A DNA stretch of 35,764 bases from Chloroflexota bacterium (GCA_024223125.1 JAAEOP010000905.1:1-35764), one strand, 5' to 3'; positions 15,891 through 23,596 are shown, counted from the first letter of the stretch. Notes: generated by a model not told the origin, from the letters alone. Translations and numbers: made by a program.

Positions 15891-16911
15891 TCTTACGTAC
15901 TTTAATGAGTTCTGCCTGCTCGTCTCGCAGCGCAATTGTTGCCCCGCGGATCTGGTAGGCGATGGGGTTGCCGCCGGGGCTGCGGAATTCGACCGTAATG
16001 TGAGTGCCGCGTAAAATACCCAGGTCCATCAGGCGACGGCGTTCGGCGCCGCGCAGTTGGGAGGAGAGGATGACAACTTCGGCCGTTTCACCAGGCCGTA
16101 AACAAGTTAAAGCTTCACTACCAGCCAATGCCGGATCAGGGGTCACGGCCGTTTCCTCCACCACCACAGACACATTCGCCGCAATAATGGGGGCCAACAT
16201 ATGCTCATCCCCATTGGCCCAAAAACGGATACGGCTAGGGGACGATTCAGTTACACGCACAGGCATACCGGGGTGCAGGCCCTCGGCCGCAAGCTGGGCG
16301 TAAACTAGCTCTGGCTCATCTTCCAGGTGAACAATGCGGGCCGGTGTATCCAGAGGTAAGGTAGTTAGCGGCCGTCCGCCATGCCCCACAACCTGCCCTG
16401 CCGCGGTGGGAATGGGGTCGCCGTGAGGGTCATAGGTGGGGTTCCCCAACCGCTGCGCCAGACTGTTTACCTCTTGAGGAGATAGGGTGTGTTCAATTTG
16501 TTCGGCACGACCGTGCCATTCTGCTTCGTCATAACCCGTTTCTTCAGCCAGGTGATGTTCCCAAAGCCGGTGGGCGCGTATGATGTGTAGGGCGGCTTCC
16601 CGACCAGAGGGCGTCAAGCGAATTTCCCCTTCTTGTAAATTGAGCAACTCGTCGCTTTGCATCACAGCCAACAGTTTGGTCGTGTCGTCCTGATTGATAT
16701 TCAATGTGCCGGCAATGTCAGCCAGTCCCGGCAAACGGCCGTGCATCTCTTGTTTGTGAATGTATTTGAGTGCATCTTCAACGAGCACTCGCTGGCTCAG
16801 GCGGCGGCTTTGCTGCCAGCGCCAGTAAACTCCTTTTTCGGGCCAGAAGATGAGAGTTGTGATGAGTACGGCCGTTAGGCCCAATAGTAATGCAGTTAAT
16901 GGATCAGTCAT
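15874..16911 (-). CDS. Membrane-anchored DtxR-type regulator fused to two FeoA domains (345 aa)
   Basis: In order: one membrane helix (about residues 5-23); a winged helix (about 43-103, ending [12 protein letters not shown]); a DtxR/MntR metal-binding dimerisation region ([31 protein letters not shown], ending DPHGDPIP); and two SH3-like FeoA domains (about 180-255 and 268-340, the second with [13 protein letters not shown] and [17 protein letters not shown]). DtxR proteins repress metal uptake genes when loaded with Fe or Mn, and FeoA is the cytosolic partner of FeoB. This single protein can therefore sense iron, bind DNA and touch FeoB, at the membrane. It is the first gene of the split feoB operon, with an AGAGG ribosome-binding site and the promoter at 16943-16971. 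Confidence 0.88.
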   Translation of the reverse strand: MTDPLTALLLGLTAVLITTLIFWPEKGVYWRWQQSRRLSQRVLVEDALKYIHKQEMHGRLPGLADIAGTLNINQDDTTKLLAVMQSDELLNLQEGEIRLTPSGREAALHIIRAHRLWEHHLAEETGYDEAEWHGRAEQIEHTLSPQEVNSLAQRLGNPTYDPHGDPIPTAAGQVVGHGGRPLTTLPLDTPARIVHLEDEPELVYAQLAAEGLHPGMPVRVTESSPSRIRFWANGDEHMLAPIIAANVSVVVEETAVTPDPALAGSEALTCLRPGETAEVVILSSQLRGAERRRLMDLGILRGTHITVEFRSPGGNPIAYQIRGATIALRDEQAELIKVRKMEIGD

Positions 16912-16942
16912 GCTAAACCTCTTTTAGATGTATCAAAATCTT

Positions 16943-16971
16943 ATTTTAGCTTATTATGAAGGATATGTCAA
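16943..16971 (-). promoter_or_regulatory. Sigma70-type promoter of the feo operon
   Basis: On the minus strand a consensus -35 TTGACA (16966-16971) and a -10 TAAAAT (16943-16948) are separated by exactly 17 bp, about 30 bp upstream of the regulator start. No classical DtxR box was recognised by eye. Confidence 0.75.
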
Positions 16972-17031
16972 AACAACGTTGAGTGAAGATTGTCGGGGGT
17001 ATGCGTGAGGAATGTCATGAGTCGTGTCTTA

Positions 17032-17892
17032 CTAATATCTGCTGTCGTCTCCCCCTCCAAAAACTTCTTCAGAGAGGGCGCCTTCACAAATTTTGGCGAC
17101 TGCTCCCGTCATAACAGCATCGAAACCATTTTTTAATTGTATCCTGAGATTTCCGCCAGGCATCTGTACGGCAATGTCTGGACCACATAAACCAAGTTTG
17201 GAGGCCACAGCGGCCGCGGCCGTGGCGCTGCTGCCAGAAGCCAACGTGTAACCTGCCCCCCTTTCCCAAATTTCTATCTGGACATTGGTCCGATCAAGCG
17301 CCTTCATAAATTGCACATTAATCCGATTTGGAAAGCGGGGGTCTGTTTCGATCTTCGCCCCATGCCGCCGAACTTCCTCAGGGGACAACATTTTGTCTAA
17401 TAGAACAACGCAATGCGGATTGCCGACTGAGGCAGCACAGAATTCAAATGATTGCCCATCCACTCTGATTTCTTCATTTAGAACTTCTCGCGGTGTACCG
17501 ATAACGGGGATCATTGTGCTGTGAAAACGAACCTCTCCCATTTCCACCGTCACACACTTGCCGCCGGACGTGACTTTACAGGAGACGACACCACCGGCCG
17601 TTTCTACTGCAAAGCGTTGACTGCCGACGAGATGATCATCCCAAAGAGAGCGGGCAAAGATGCGCAGCCCATTACCACTTTTTTCCGCTTCACTACCATC
17701 AGGGTTAAAAATCCGCAAGCCAAAATCGCAGCAATCGCTGTCAAGCGGGCCAAGCAAAATACCATCCGACCCGATACCATAGTTTCGGTGACAGATTTGA
17801 CGAATGACGGCCGTGCTAAGTTCATATTTAAGTTCGGCCGGGCGAATGACAATGTAGTCATTGCCCAACGCATGATATTTTGAAAATTTCAT
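17032..17892 (-). CDS. dapF: Diaminopimelate epimerase homologue with both catalytic Cys replaced by Ser (286 aa)
   Basis: The overall DapF pattern is complete: FSKYHALGNDYIVI at the N-terminus, NPDGSEAE (63-70), SVGNPHCV (155-162), PNRINVQF, ERGAGYTLASGS (210-221). DapF interconverts LL- and meso-diaminopimelate in the lysine/peptidoglycan pathway using two cysteines as acid and base. In the usual C-G-N-G position this protein has Ser72 (codon AGT), and in the usual A-C-G-[ST]-G position it has Ser219 (codon TCT). The frame is intact at normal length, so this is substitution, not decay. Its reaction may therefore be altered (another racemisation, an elimination or a non-catalytic role). No other lysine pathway genes are adjacent. 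The start overlaps the end of a small helix-turn-helix remnant (ATGA). Confidence 0.85.
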   Translation of the reverse strand: MKFSKYHALGNDYIVIRPAELKYELSTAVIRQICHRNYGIGSDGILLGPLDSDCCDFGLRIFNPDGSEAEKSGNGLRIFARSLWDDHLVGSQRFAVETAGGVVSCKVTSGGKCVTVEMGEVRFHSTMIPVIGTPREVLNEEIRVDGQSFEFCAASVGNPHCVVLLDKMLSPEEVRRHGAKIETDPRFPNRINVQFMKALDRTNVQIEIWERGAGYTLASGSSATAAAAVASKLGLCGPDIAVQMPGGNLRIQLKNGFDAVMTGAVAKICEGALSEEVFGGGDDSRY

Positions 17893-17999
17893 TTTTTGGC
17901 TTTGCCAACCGATTTAAGGTAAGCCGATAATGCTCGCCGGGTTGTGTACCAATTGCGGCCTCGTTTGATAGCTTCCAAACGGCCGTTTCTGGCTAATAA
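17889..17999 (-). pseudogene. Excisionase-like helix-turn-helix C-terminal remnant
   Basis: The minus strand reads LLARNGRLEAIKRGRNWYTT, then RRALSAYLKSVGKAKK and a TGA that overlaps the start of the dapF homologue. This is the C-terminal recognition and wing part of excisionase/MerR-like (HTH_17) domains (recognition of the type R-x-x-A-x-x-x-G-x-x-W-x-x). The N-terminal part and a start codon in this frame are missing. Confidence 0.55.
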
Positions 18000-18001
18000 A
18001 C

Positions 18002-18154
18002 TCAAATAATCCTGTCAATGACATTAGCGTTGTAAATCCACTCAATATTCAACTGCTCATGCAAACGCTTAAGAGCAGCAGTGGGTAACGGCCGCAACCC
18101 CTCCAATTGTGCTTTCTTTTTTCGAATTCTGGTTAACAATGGTTTTTCTAGCAT
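18002..18154 (-). pseudogene. Fic-family N-terminal remnant (50 codons)
   Basis: ATG at 18154 opens a frame reading LRPLPTAALKRLHEQLNIEW and then IYNANVID. This is the characteristic N-terminal helix of Fic/DOC proteins, which normally continues with S-N-A-I-E-G-N-T and the AMPylating Fic core. Here it stops at TGA (18002-18004), followed immediately by the helix-turn-helix remnant in another frame. The Fic core (HPFxxGNGR) is nowhere in view, so both pieces are relics joined by deletion. Confidence 0.6.
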
Positions 18155-18166
18155 AGAGTCTCTGCT

Positions 18167-18212
18167 TCGGTATCAGATTCATAATATTATACCCTACCCT
18201 ATCCGATACCGA
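18167..18212. promoter_or_regulatory. Inverted repeat TCGGTATC/GATACCGA in the divergent region
   Basis: TCGGTATC (18167-18174) and GATACCGA (18205-18212) are perfect 8-bp inverted copies 30 bp apart. They flank an A/T-rich stretch with TAATATTATA. The site lies about 100 bp upstream of the 42-aa/clpS genes and just upstream of the Fic remnant. It could be an operator or a relic of a toxin-type autoregulated promoter. This is inference only. Confidence 0.4.
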
Positions 18213-18309
18213 TATTTGCAGAACAAAAGTAGCTATCCCCGACTTTGGAGAATGTTGCCACTGCCGCTACAATCCAACCATTACAAGGGAAATAGACAGG
18301 AAATTGCCA

Positions 18310-18438
18310 ATGGATAATGAATCCCAAAACACCTTCAACAATGAAGGGGTGGAAATGACTCTGACTGACGGCCGTACTGTCATGCTCGGCTCTCAAAAAG
18401 CGGTCGCCCTGGAACAGGCCACTCAGGCCAAACTTTGA
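18310..18438 (+). CDS. Small 42-aa protein upstream of clpS
   Basis: ATG at 18310 opens MDNESQNTFNNEGVEMTLTD and ends QATQAKL at TGA 18436. The residue composition looks like a real soluble peptide and ACGGCCGT, the genome signature, is inside it. The stop overlaps a possible TTG start of clpS. I do not recognise a family. Confidence 0.5.
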   Translation: MDNESQNTFNNEGVEMTLTDGRTVMLGSQKAVALEQATQAKL

Positions 18439-18767
18439 GTATTATTAAGATGATGATAGGACACAGCCAACCAGACATTGCCGAAGAGCAAGATGTAGAT
18501 ACTTCAACTGGCGGCGATAATTTGTGGAAGATTATCGCCCACGATGATCCTGTTACCACGATGGAGTTTGTAGTGCGGATTATGGTGCAGATTTTTCGCA
18601 AACCACACATTTTTGCCGAGGCGATTATGTGGCAAGTACACACAGAAGGGCAGTCGGTAGTGGACGTCTTACCCAAAGCAGAAGCAGAACACCGGGTACG
18701 TAAAGCAACGGCCGCCGCCCGCTTAGAAGGGTTTCCTTTTCGTTTTACCATTGAGCATGAACCGTAA
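18435..18767 (+). CDS. clpS: ClpS, adaptor of the Clp protease (up to 110 aa)
   Basis: ClpS binds the N-domain of ClpA/ClpC and delivers N-degron substrates to the Clp protease. The core is clear: DDPVTTMEFVVRIMVQIF, then AIMWQVHTEGQSVVDVLPKAEAEHRVRKATAAARLEGFPFRFTIE. The family usually has N-D-D-x-x-T-x-x-F/Y, and here it is HDDPVTTMEF. The frame may start at TTG 18435, overlapping the previous stop, or at ATG 18450/18453. The ATGs are conventional but have no strong ribosome-binding site, while the overlap would give coupled translation. Residues before about 20 look like an unstructured tail, as in other ClpS proteins. Confidence 0.88.
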   Translation: MSIIKMMIGHSQPDIAEEQDVDTSTGGDNLWKIIAHDDPVTTMEFVVRIMVQIFRKPHIFAEAIMWQVHTEGQSVVDVLPKAEAEHRVRKATAAARLEGFPFRFTIEHEP

Positions 18768-18788
18768 AAAGATCAGTTTTCAGTACTC

Positions 18789-19046
18789 ATGAAAGGTTCT
18801 CTGGAAAACCAGAAGTTTGGACAGGTTAGGCTTTTTCAGAAAAATAATGATCCAATTAAATCTGAAAAAGCCTCGATCCAATTCCAAAAATACCGCCGAT
18901 TTACCAAAGGTAATCTCACCGAGCTAACTTCATACGCTGCCCTATTTGGCAGGGATGATATTATTGAGCAAACAATTGAAAATAGTTTTAGATATTTTAT
19001 TATGCCAGTTTTGGATAAGAGCGGAGAATTTGAGGTACTGCCATGA
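18789..19046 (+). CDS. Hypothetical 85-aa protein, overlapping the methyltransferase start
   Basis: The frame starts at ATG 18789 and ends CCATGA, so its stop overlaps the next ATG by 4 bp, typical of an operon. It is basic in the first half (KFGQVRLFQKNNDPIKSEKASIQFQKYRRF) and hydrophobic/acidic in the second. I recognise no family. The sequence looks A/T-richer than its neighbours and could be a remnant rather than a functional gene. Confidence 0.4.
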   Translation: MKGSLENQKFGQVRLFQKNNDPIKSEKASIQFQKYRRFTKGNLTELTSYAALFGRDDIIEQTIENSFRYFIMPVLDKSGEFEVLP

Positions 19047-19774
19047 TATATGATCCAACGGATCCAGAATTAGCGTCGCTGCTCCGACTATCGGGTGGGG
19101 TTGGTGGGAAGCGGGTGTTGGAGATCGGATGTGGCAACGGCCGTTTGACCCGCAAATACGCCCCACAAGCCAGCCACGTTGATGCTATTGATCCCAATGA
19201 AGACAAAATCGCCAAAGCGAAAACATTGGCTCCCTCCTCTGAACATGTCCATTATTACGCTGTTGCCCTGGAAGATTTCCAGATACCTCAGCCATATGAT
19301 TTAATCATTCTGGCCTGGTCATTGTGATGAATGGAACCGGAGAGCATGGTTCATGCTCTAAAACAAATTCGGCAAATGTTGGCGCCAAACGGCTGTTTAA
19401 TTGACATGCACCCCATCGGTAAACCAGCCCCCATCACCGTCCGTATCGGCGAGGAACGACATCTGGCAGGTTGGATACGGGAAGAGAGTGAGTATGAACA
19501 GTATCTATTAGCGGACGAGGCTTTGCAAACGGCCGTTGCCCACAATTGGTACCAGCAAAAAGCAGATGAAACCTTCGCCTTCATCACCTACTTCGACAGC
19601 TTACCCGATCTGGAACAATATTTGGCAGAAGAATGGAAAGCAGCTTATATCGAATCATTGGTCTCCATGCAAATTGAATCCTTAATGCGCAGCCCCATTC
19701 TAGATCAAGAAATTATCATCAAAGAAATTGTGCGAATCGCTTGTTTCACGCCAAATTTCTGGCTTACGACATGA
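19043..19774 (+). CDS. Class I SAM methyltransferase interrupted by tandem in-frame UGA-UGA
   Basis: Motif I VLEIGCGNG is at residues 25-33, the acidic motif II VDAIDPNE follows, and motif IV is DLIILAWSL (86-94). At 19325-19330 two consecutive TGA codons interrupt the frame. It then continues unchanged as MEPESMVHALKQIRQMLAPNGCLIDMHPIG and on to 19774 with no other lesion (244 codons in all including the stop). As I recall, homologues have Cys-Cys or a similar pair after A/S-W-S-L and before the P-E-x-M motif. A perfect 8-bp hairpin starts 10 nt after the second TGA. Possible readings are a young pseudogene, two polypeptides with restart at the ATG directly after the stops, or UGA recoding. 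It overlaps the 85-aa gene by 4 bp. Confidence 0.6.
19341..19359 (+). other. Perfect hairpin just downstream of the UGA-UGA pair
   Basis: AGAGCATG (19341-19348), loop GTT (19349-19351) and CATGCTCT (19352-19359) form an uninterrupted 8-bp stem with a G as first loop base, 18 nt after the second UGA. As I remember the bacterial SECIS model, it needs a stem-loop with a G in the first two loop positions about 16-37 nt downstream of UGA, and this fits. It lies within codons for E-S-M-V-H-A-L, so coding constraint may explain part of it. Confidence 0.6.
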
Positions 19775-19829
19775 CAAAAAGCAAGACGCAATTAAGCCAG
19801 GGGAGATTAGGTTCCAATGATAGCCAAAG

Positions 19830-21584
19830 TTACTTTGTAATCTCGATCAGACACTGACCCTGCGGGTTGCAGACGCCAACCTGTTCGCCATCATAGAATA
19901 CATCAAATTGATCCTTCCAAAAACGATCCGGCCCTTGACGTATCACACGTACGCCAACCTGATTGCAATCGACATCGGGGGGTTGCGGGTTTCCCCCGTC
20001 TTTCCAGGCTGTCACACAATCACCTGGCGCTAATTGCCCTAAGCCCCACTCTGTCTCCTGGATAGCTCCATTGCCACTCCCCAGACGTAAAGGATCCAAG
20101 GGAAAAGCTTCTTCCGATTGGCTTACCACAAACAGACTGTCTTTTCCATTCGTAGCAATGAGCAATTGATACGCCGTGGGAGATGGTGTATCAGCGGTGG
20201 ATGCGGGGGCAATTGATGTTGGCGGCTCCTCCTCATTACTAATAATGGGCAAATAAACTGTTTCAGATGATTGGGGAAGCGCTTCGGGCAGGGGGGTGAT
20301 GGTTGGATCAAGGGGAGAATTAGCTGCTTCGTTGACGGTCACTGTAGATGTTCCTCTAGGCAAAGACACATTTTCCACTTCGACCGTTTCCACAACCGCT
20401 AATTCTGTCGTAGCCGTGGCAATGCCATCCGTCATCGGTGTATTTGTGTTTTCTTGGTTGCGGAGCAGAAAAAAGGCGGTCAGCACGATTAGCAATAAGA
20501 CTACGATTGCGCCTGCCCCTTTCAGAAAAACGGGCAGCTTTAGGGGGTGAGGTGGCACATCCGTACTGAGCGGCATTTCCTGAGCGCCAGGCAGTTGCTC
20601 GCCGGTCGGGGGGACCGTTTTTGGTGCGGGTGTCGTAGGCTGGGGAGCGGTTATTTGCGGTGTGACAACGGCGGGAAGCGGAGGCAGATCTTCCATGTCT
20701 AGGGCTACCCGATCCATAATAGTTAAAGTTGCCGCGGTAGAAGCGACGGCCGTTTCCTTCAAAGCGGTTTCCAGGGCGACGGCCAGCGCTTTCCCGCTTG
20801 CATATCGTTCATCCGGCTCTTTGGCCAATGCCTTTAAGATGACTGTCGCCAGCGCTGAATTGATGTCCGGGCGTAGTTCGCGCGGGTCGGGCGGCAAGGC
20901 CGTCATGTGCAGCATCAACAATTCCAGCATATCGTCGTGGGTAAACGGCAACTGCCCTGTGACCATCCGGAACAGGATGACGCCTAGGGCATACAAATCA
21001 CTCTGTGGCACAGCTCCGGCTGAGGAAACCGCCTGCTCTGGCGCAATGTAATTGGGTGAACCGAGAATTTCGCCGTGTGTGCCTACATCTGCAAGCAGCG
21101 CCAGACCAAAATCGGTAATGTAAGATCGCCCCTGGTCATCCAGCATCACATTCGATGGCTTAATGTCCCGATGAACAACGCCCTGACTGTGGGCATAATC
21201 CAGTGCAGATCCTATTTCGCGGATGAGACGAGCCACCTCGTCAAAAGGCATAAACTGGCCGTCCTGTTCATAACCGCTCAGGATAGCATGCAAGTCAGCA
21301 CCTTCGATATATTTCATTGCCAAATAGAGTAGATTTTGGGAACGGCCGTAACGATACACAGTCACAATATGGGGATGATCCAGCTGGGCAATAGCACGCG
21401 CTTCTCGTTCAAACCGGGTCATGTACGACTCGTCTTGCTGATAAGGCGTGTCAATAACTTTAATGGCCCCGTAGCGTTGCAAGCCCGTATCTAGCCCGCA
21501 ATAGACGCGGGCCATACCACCTTGCCCCAGCAAACCTTCCAGGCGATATTCATCCAGCCGCGTACCAATCAAAGGGTCGGTCAC
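19830..21584 (-). CDS. Receptor-like Ser/Thr protein kinase, PknB type (584 aa)
   Basis: The cytoplasmic kinase domain spans about 13-270: glycine loop GQGGMA (20-25), K42 in AIKVI, HRDIKPSN with D140, DFG 158-160 and APE 181-183. All catalytic residues are present. A Pro/Thr-rich linker leads to one membrane helix (about 353-374). Then comes a low-complexity Ser/Thr/Pro stalk and an external C-terminal domain (about 470-584) with WGLGQLAPGDCVTAWKDGG, CNQVGVRVI and GEQVGVCNPQGQC. The external domain shares spaced cysteines with that of the neighbouring kinase. Its ligand is unknown. The start overlaps the upstream kinase stop by 4 bp, so the two are co-translated. Confidence 0.92.
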   Translation of the reverse strand: MTDPLIGTRLDEYRLEGLLGQGGMARVYCGLDTGLQRYGAIKVIDTPYQQDESYMTRFEREARAIAQLDHPHIVTVYRYGRSQNLLYLAMKYIEGADLHAILSGYEQDGQFMPFDEVARLIREIGSALDYAHSQGVVHRDIKPSNVMLDDQGRSYITDFGLALLADVGTHGEILGSPNYIAPEQAVSSAGAVPQSDLYALGVILFRMVTGQLPFTHDDMLELLMLHMTALPPDPRELRPDINSALATVILKALAKEPDERYASGKALAVALETALKETAVASTAATLTIMDRVALDMEDLPPLPAVVTPQITAPQPTTPAPKTVPPTGEQLPGAQEMPLSTDVPPHPLKLPVFLKGAGAIVVLLLIVLTAFFLLRNQENTNTPMTDGIATATTELAVVETVEVENVSLPRGTSTVTVNEAANSPLDPTITPLPEALPQSSETVYLPIISNEEEPPTSIAPASTADTPSPTAYQLLIATNGKDSLFVVSQSEEAFPLDPLRLGSGNGAIQETEWGLGQLAPGDCVTAWKDGGNPQPPDVDCNQVGVRVIRQGPDRFWKDQFDVFYDGEQVGVCNPQGQCLIEITK

Positions 21585-23410
21585 GGCAGGTAAGTCTCAC
21601 ATTGGTTGGCAACTACATCGCAACGGCCCACTTCCTGCCCCTGCCACAGCACGCGGAAGGCAGCCACACCGGTGCGCGGCATCCAGAAAACAATATCACC
21701 ATCCTGTTCCGGGGTAATCGTAGCATTGTACTCCCGACATTGTGATGGCCGTAGCCAACTGGATAGTTTAGTTATTTCCAGACGAACACAACTAAACGGC
21801 TCCACATAACTGTAGAATTGTGACCAGCGTCGTCCTTCAAGCCAGTAGCCACTGAGATCACCGTTTTCGTCTAATGATTCAAAAACGAGTTGGCTGACGC
21901 GGATGGCATTGTTGGCATTGGGATTGTACAAATAAAAACCGGTGGCATCATACAACATGACCAGGCGGGGACCTGAAGGGGTGGCCGTCGGTACGACGGT
22001 CGACGCTTCTGTAGCTGGTGGATTGATAAGTTGGGGAACAGCAGTATCCGTTGGTTGGGGAACAGCAGTATCCGTTGGTGGAACTGTTGTTGGCTCCGGC
22101 GCAGGTGTGTTGGTTTCCGGGGGTGGTGAAGGCGGCACGGCCGTATCTGTGGCTATCTCTTGGCGTGCGGCTTCGGTTTCCAGTGGCAGAACTGTGCCTT
22201 CATCTGATACAGCGGTTGTTTGCGGTTCATTGTTGGCCTGAGTAGTGGCCGAAGGTTCGGTGGGCACGACGGCCGTCGCCAGGCTGTCACCTCTGCCAAA
22301 CAACATCCAGCCCCCAAACATAAGTATTAAAACGACTATACCTGCTGCAAACAGCCTGCTAACCGGAAAGGATTTGCTTTCTGCCACAGGGGCAGTTGCA
22401 GGTAAAGGTTGCCGGGATGACGGCGGCGGTTGGGGCACGGGCGTTCCAGATTCTTTCACAGCGGGTGGTGGCGGCGGCATATACAAACTGACACGCTCTG
22501 CTACCGTAATTTGCGAGAGATCCGGTGAAACGACACCGGGTAGTGGCGGCAGCATTTCAGATTCAGCGGCCATTTCAGATGTATTTAAAGCGGCTGACAG
22601 TGCCTCCATTAGGGCTTCGCCGGTCTGGTAACGATCCTCCGACTGCTTGTGGAGTGCCTTGAGCAATACCTTCTCTGTGGCGCTGTTCAGGTTAGGATTC
22701 AATTGGCGTGGCGGTGGTGGTGGCTGCGTTAAATGCTGCACCGCCAGAGTAGTTGGGGATGGGTCATCAAAAGGTACAGAGCCAGTGAGCATCTCGTACA
22801 AAATCACACCCAGCGCGTACAGGTCAGATTGCGGCACGGCCATGGCGGAGTTGCGCGCCTGCTCTGGGGCAATGTAATGCGGAGTGCCAAAGACGCCACC
22901 TAAGGAACCCTGCTGCACATTCAAAGCTAGACCAAAATCTGCCAGAGCAATACGGCCGTCTTTCGCCACCATCACATTCGAAGGTTTCACATCCCTGTGA
23001 ATGATCTCTTGGTTGTGCGCATAATCTAGAGCGCTGGCTACCGCCCGGCCAATTTTTAATACGTCCTCATGGGGCATCAACTCCCCCTCGTCAGCGTACT
23101 GTTTCATTACCTGGCTCAAGTCAGGGCCGTCCACGTACTCCATGGCGAAGTAATACAGGTCGTCTGCCTGTCCGGCGTAAAATACCTGCAAGATGTTGTC
23201 GTGTCGCCAGGTGGCCACTGCCCGTGCTTCTTGCAAAAAGCGTTTGGCGTATGCAGGATTATCCCGGTAACGGGCGTCAATTACCTTCACGGCCACCGGC
23301 CGGTGCAGGCTTGCATCCCAGCCATAATAGACGGTAGCCATGCCACCGCGCCCCACAACGGAATCAATGCGATAATTTCCTAAATGTTGACCAATCAGTG
23401 GATCGTTCAC
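21581..23410 (-). CDS. Receptor-like Ser/Thr protein kinase, PknB type (609 aa)
   Basis: Same architecture as the downstream kinase. Glycine loop GRGGMA is at 20-25, K42 in AVKVI, HRDVKPSN with D140, DFG 158-160, APE 181-183. The juxtamembrane segment to 350 is proline-rich, and one membrane helix (about 350-371) follows. The external stalk is repetitive in PTDTAVPQ and Thr/Pro, including an exact 24-bp tandem duplication in the DNA. The C-terminal domain (about 480-609) contains FSCVRLEITK, RPSQC, GQEVGRCDVVANQC. The pair probably arose by gene duplication followed by divergence. It starts at ATG 23410, and the first gene of the pair faces the CBM9-like gene across a 219-bp divergent promoter region. 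Confidence 0.92.
   Translation of the reverse strand: MNDPLIGQHLGNYRIDSVVGRGGMATVYYGWDASLHRPVAVKVIDARYRDNPAYAKRFLQEARAVATWRHDNILQVFYAGQADDLYYFAMEYVDGPDLSQVMKQYADEGELMPHEDVLKIGRAVASALDYAHNQEIIHRDVKPSNVMVAKDGRIALADFGLALNVQQGSLGGVFGTPHYIAPEQARNSAMAVPQSDLYALGVILYEMLTGSVPFDDPSPTTLAVQHLTQPPPPPRQLNPNLNSATEKVLLKALHKQSEDRYQTGEALMEALSAALNTSEMAAESEMLPPLPGVVSPDLSQITVAERVSLYMPPPPPAVKESGTPVPQPPPSSRQPLPATAPVAESKSFPVSRLFAAGIVVLILMFGGWMLFGRGDSLATAVVPTEPSATTQANNEPQTTAVSDEGTVLPLETEAARQEIATDTAVPPSPPPETNTPAPEPTTVPPTDTAVPQPTDTAVPQLINPPATEASTVVPTATPSGPRLVMLYDATGFYLYNPNANNAIRVSQLVFESLDENGDLSGYWLEGRRWSQFYSYVEPFSCVRLEITKLSSWLRPSQCREYNATITPEQDGDIVFWMPRTGVAAFRVLWQGQEVGRCDVVANQCETYLP
22031..22078. repeat. Exact 24-bp tandem duplication in kinase stalk
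   Basis: The 24-bp unit beginning TTGGGGAACAGCAGTATC occurs twice in direct succession (22031-22054 and 22055-22078). It encodes PTDTAVPQ twice in the external linker of the upstream kinase. The absence of differences between the copies indicates a recent expansion. Confidence 0.9.
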
Positions 23411-23567
23411 ATATATCTATCCTGCCACTCCTACATGCTCCTACTATTATAGTGAAGGTCATAAGAATGTGCATGAATCCTTGAATCCTTTTGGCTAATG
23501 ACTTGATTGGAAGTAAGGTTATGCTCCATAAAAGTAATGGACATCACCAGATACCAGATGAAATGAG

Positions 23568-23596
23568 TTGACAAAACATATTCTTCCCTCTATTCT
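23568..23596 (+). promoter_or_regulatory. Sigma70-type promoter for the CBM9-like gene
   Basis: Consensus -35 TTGACA (23568-23573) and -10 TATTCT (23591-23596) are separated by exactly 17 bp, 33 bp upstream of the ATG at 23630. It lies in the region between the kinases (minus) and this gene (plus). A TATAAT hexamer for the opposite direction is at 23446-23451 but lacks a good -35. Confidence 0.75.

Noticed and set aside
19325..19330. Genome-wide use of UGA as a sense codon
   Set aside because: Several intact genes here end at TGA (for example the SRPBCC and FeoB GTPase genes) with overlapping downstream starts, so UGA is a stop in general. Only local recoding remains possible.
22245..22631. 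Plus-strand open frame opposite the kinase linker
   Set aside because: Gly/Ser/Val-rich translation is the antisense of the Pro/Thr-rich juxtamembrane region of the kinase.
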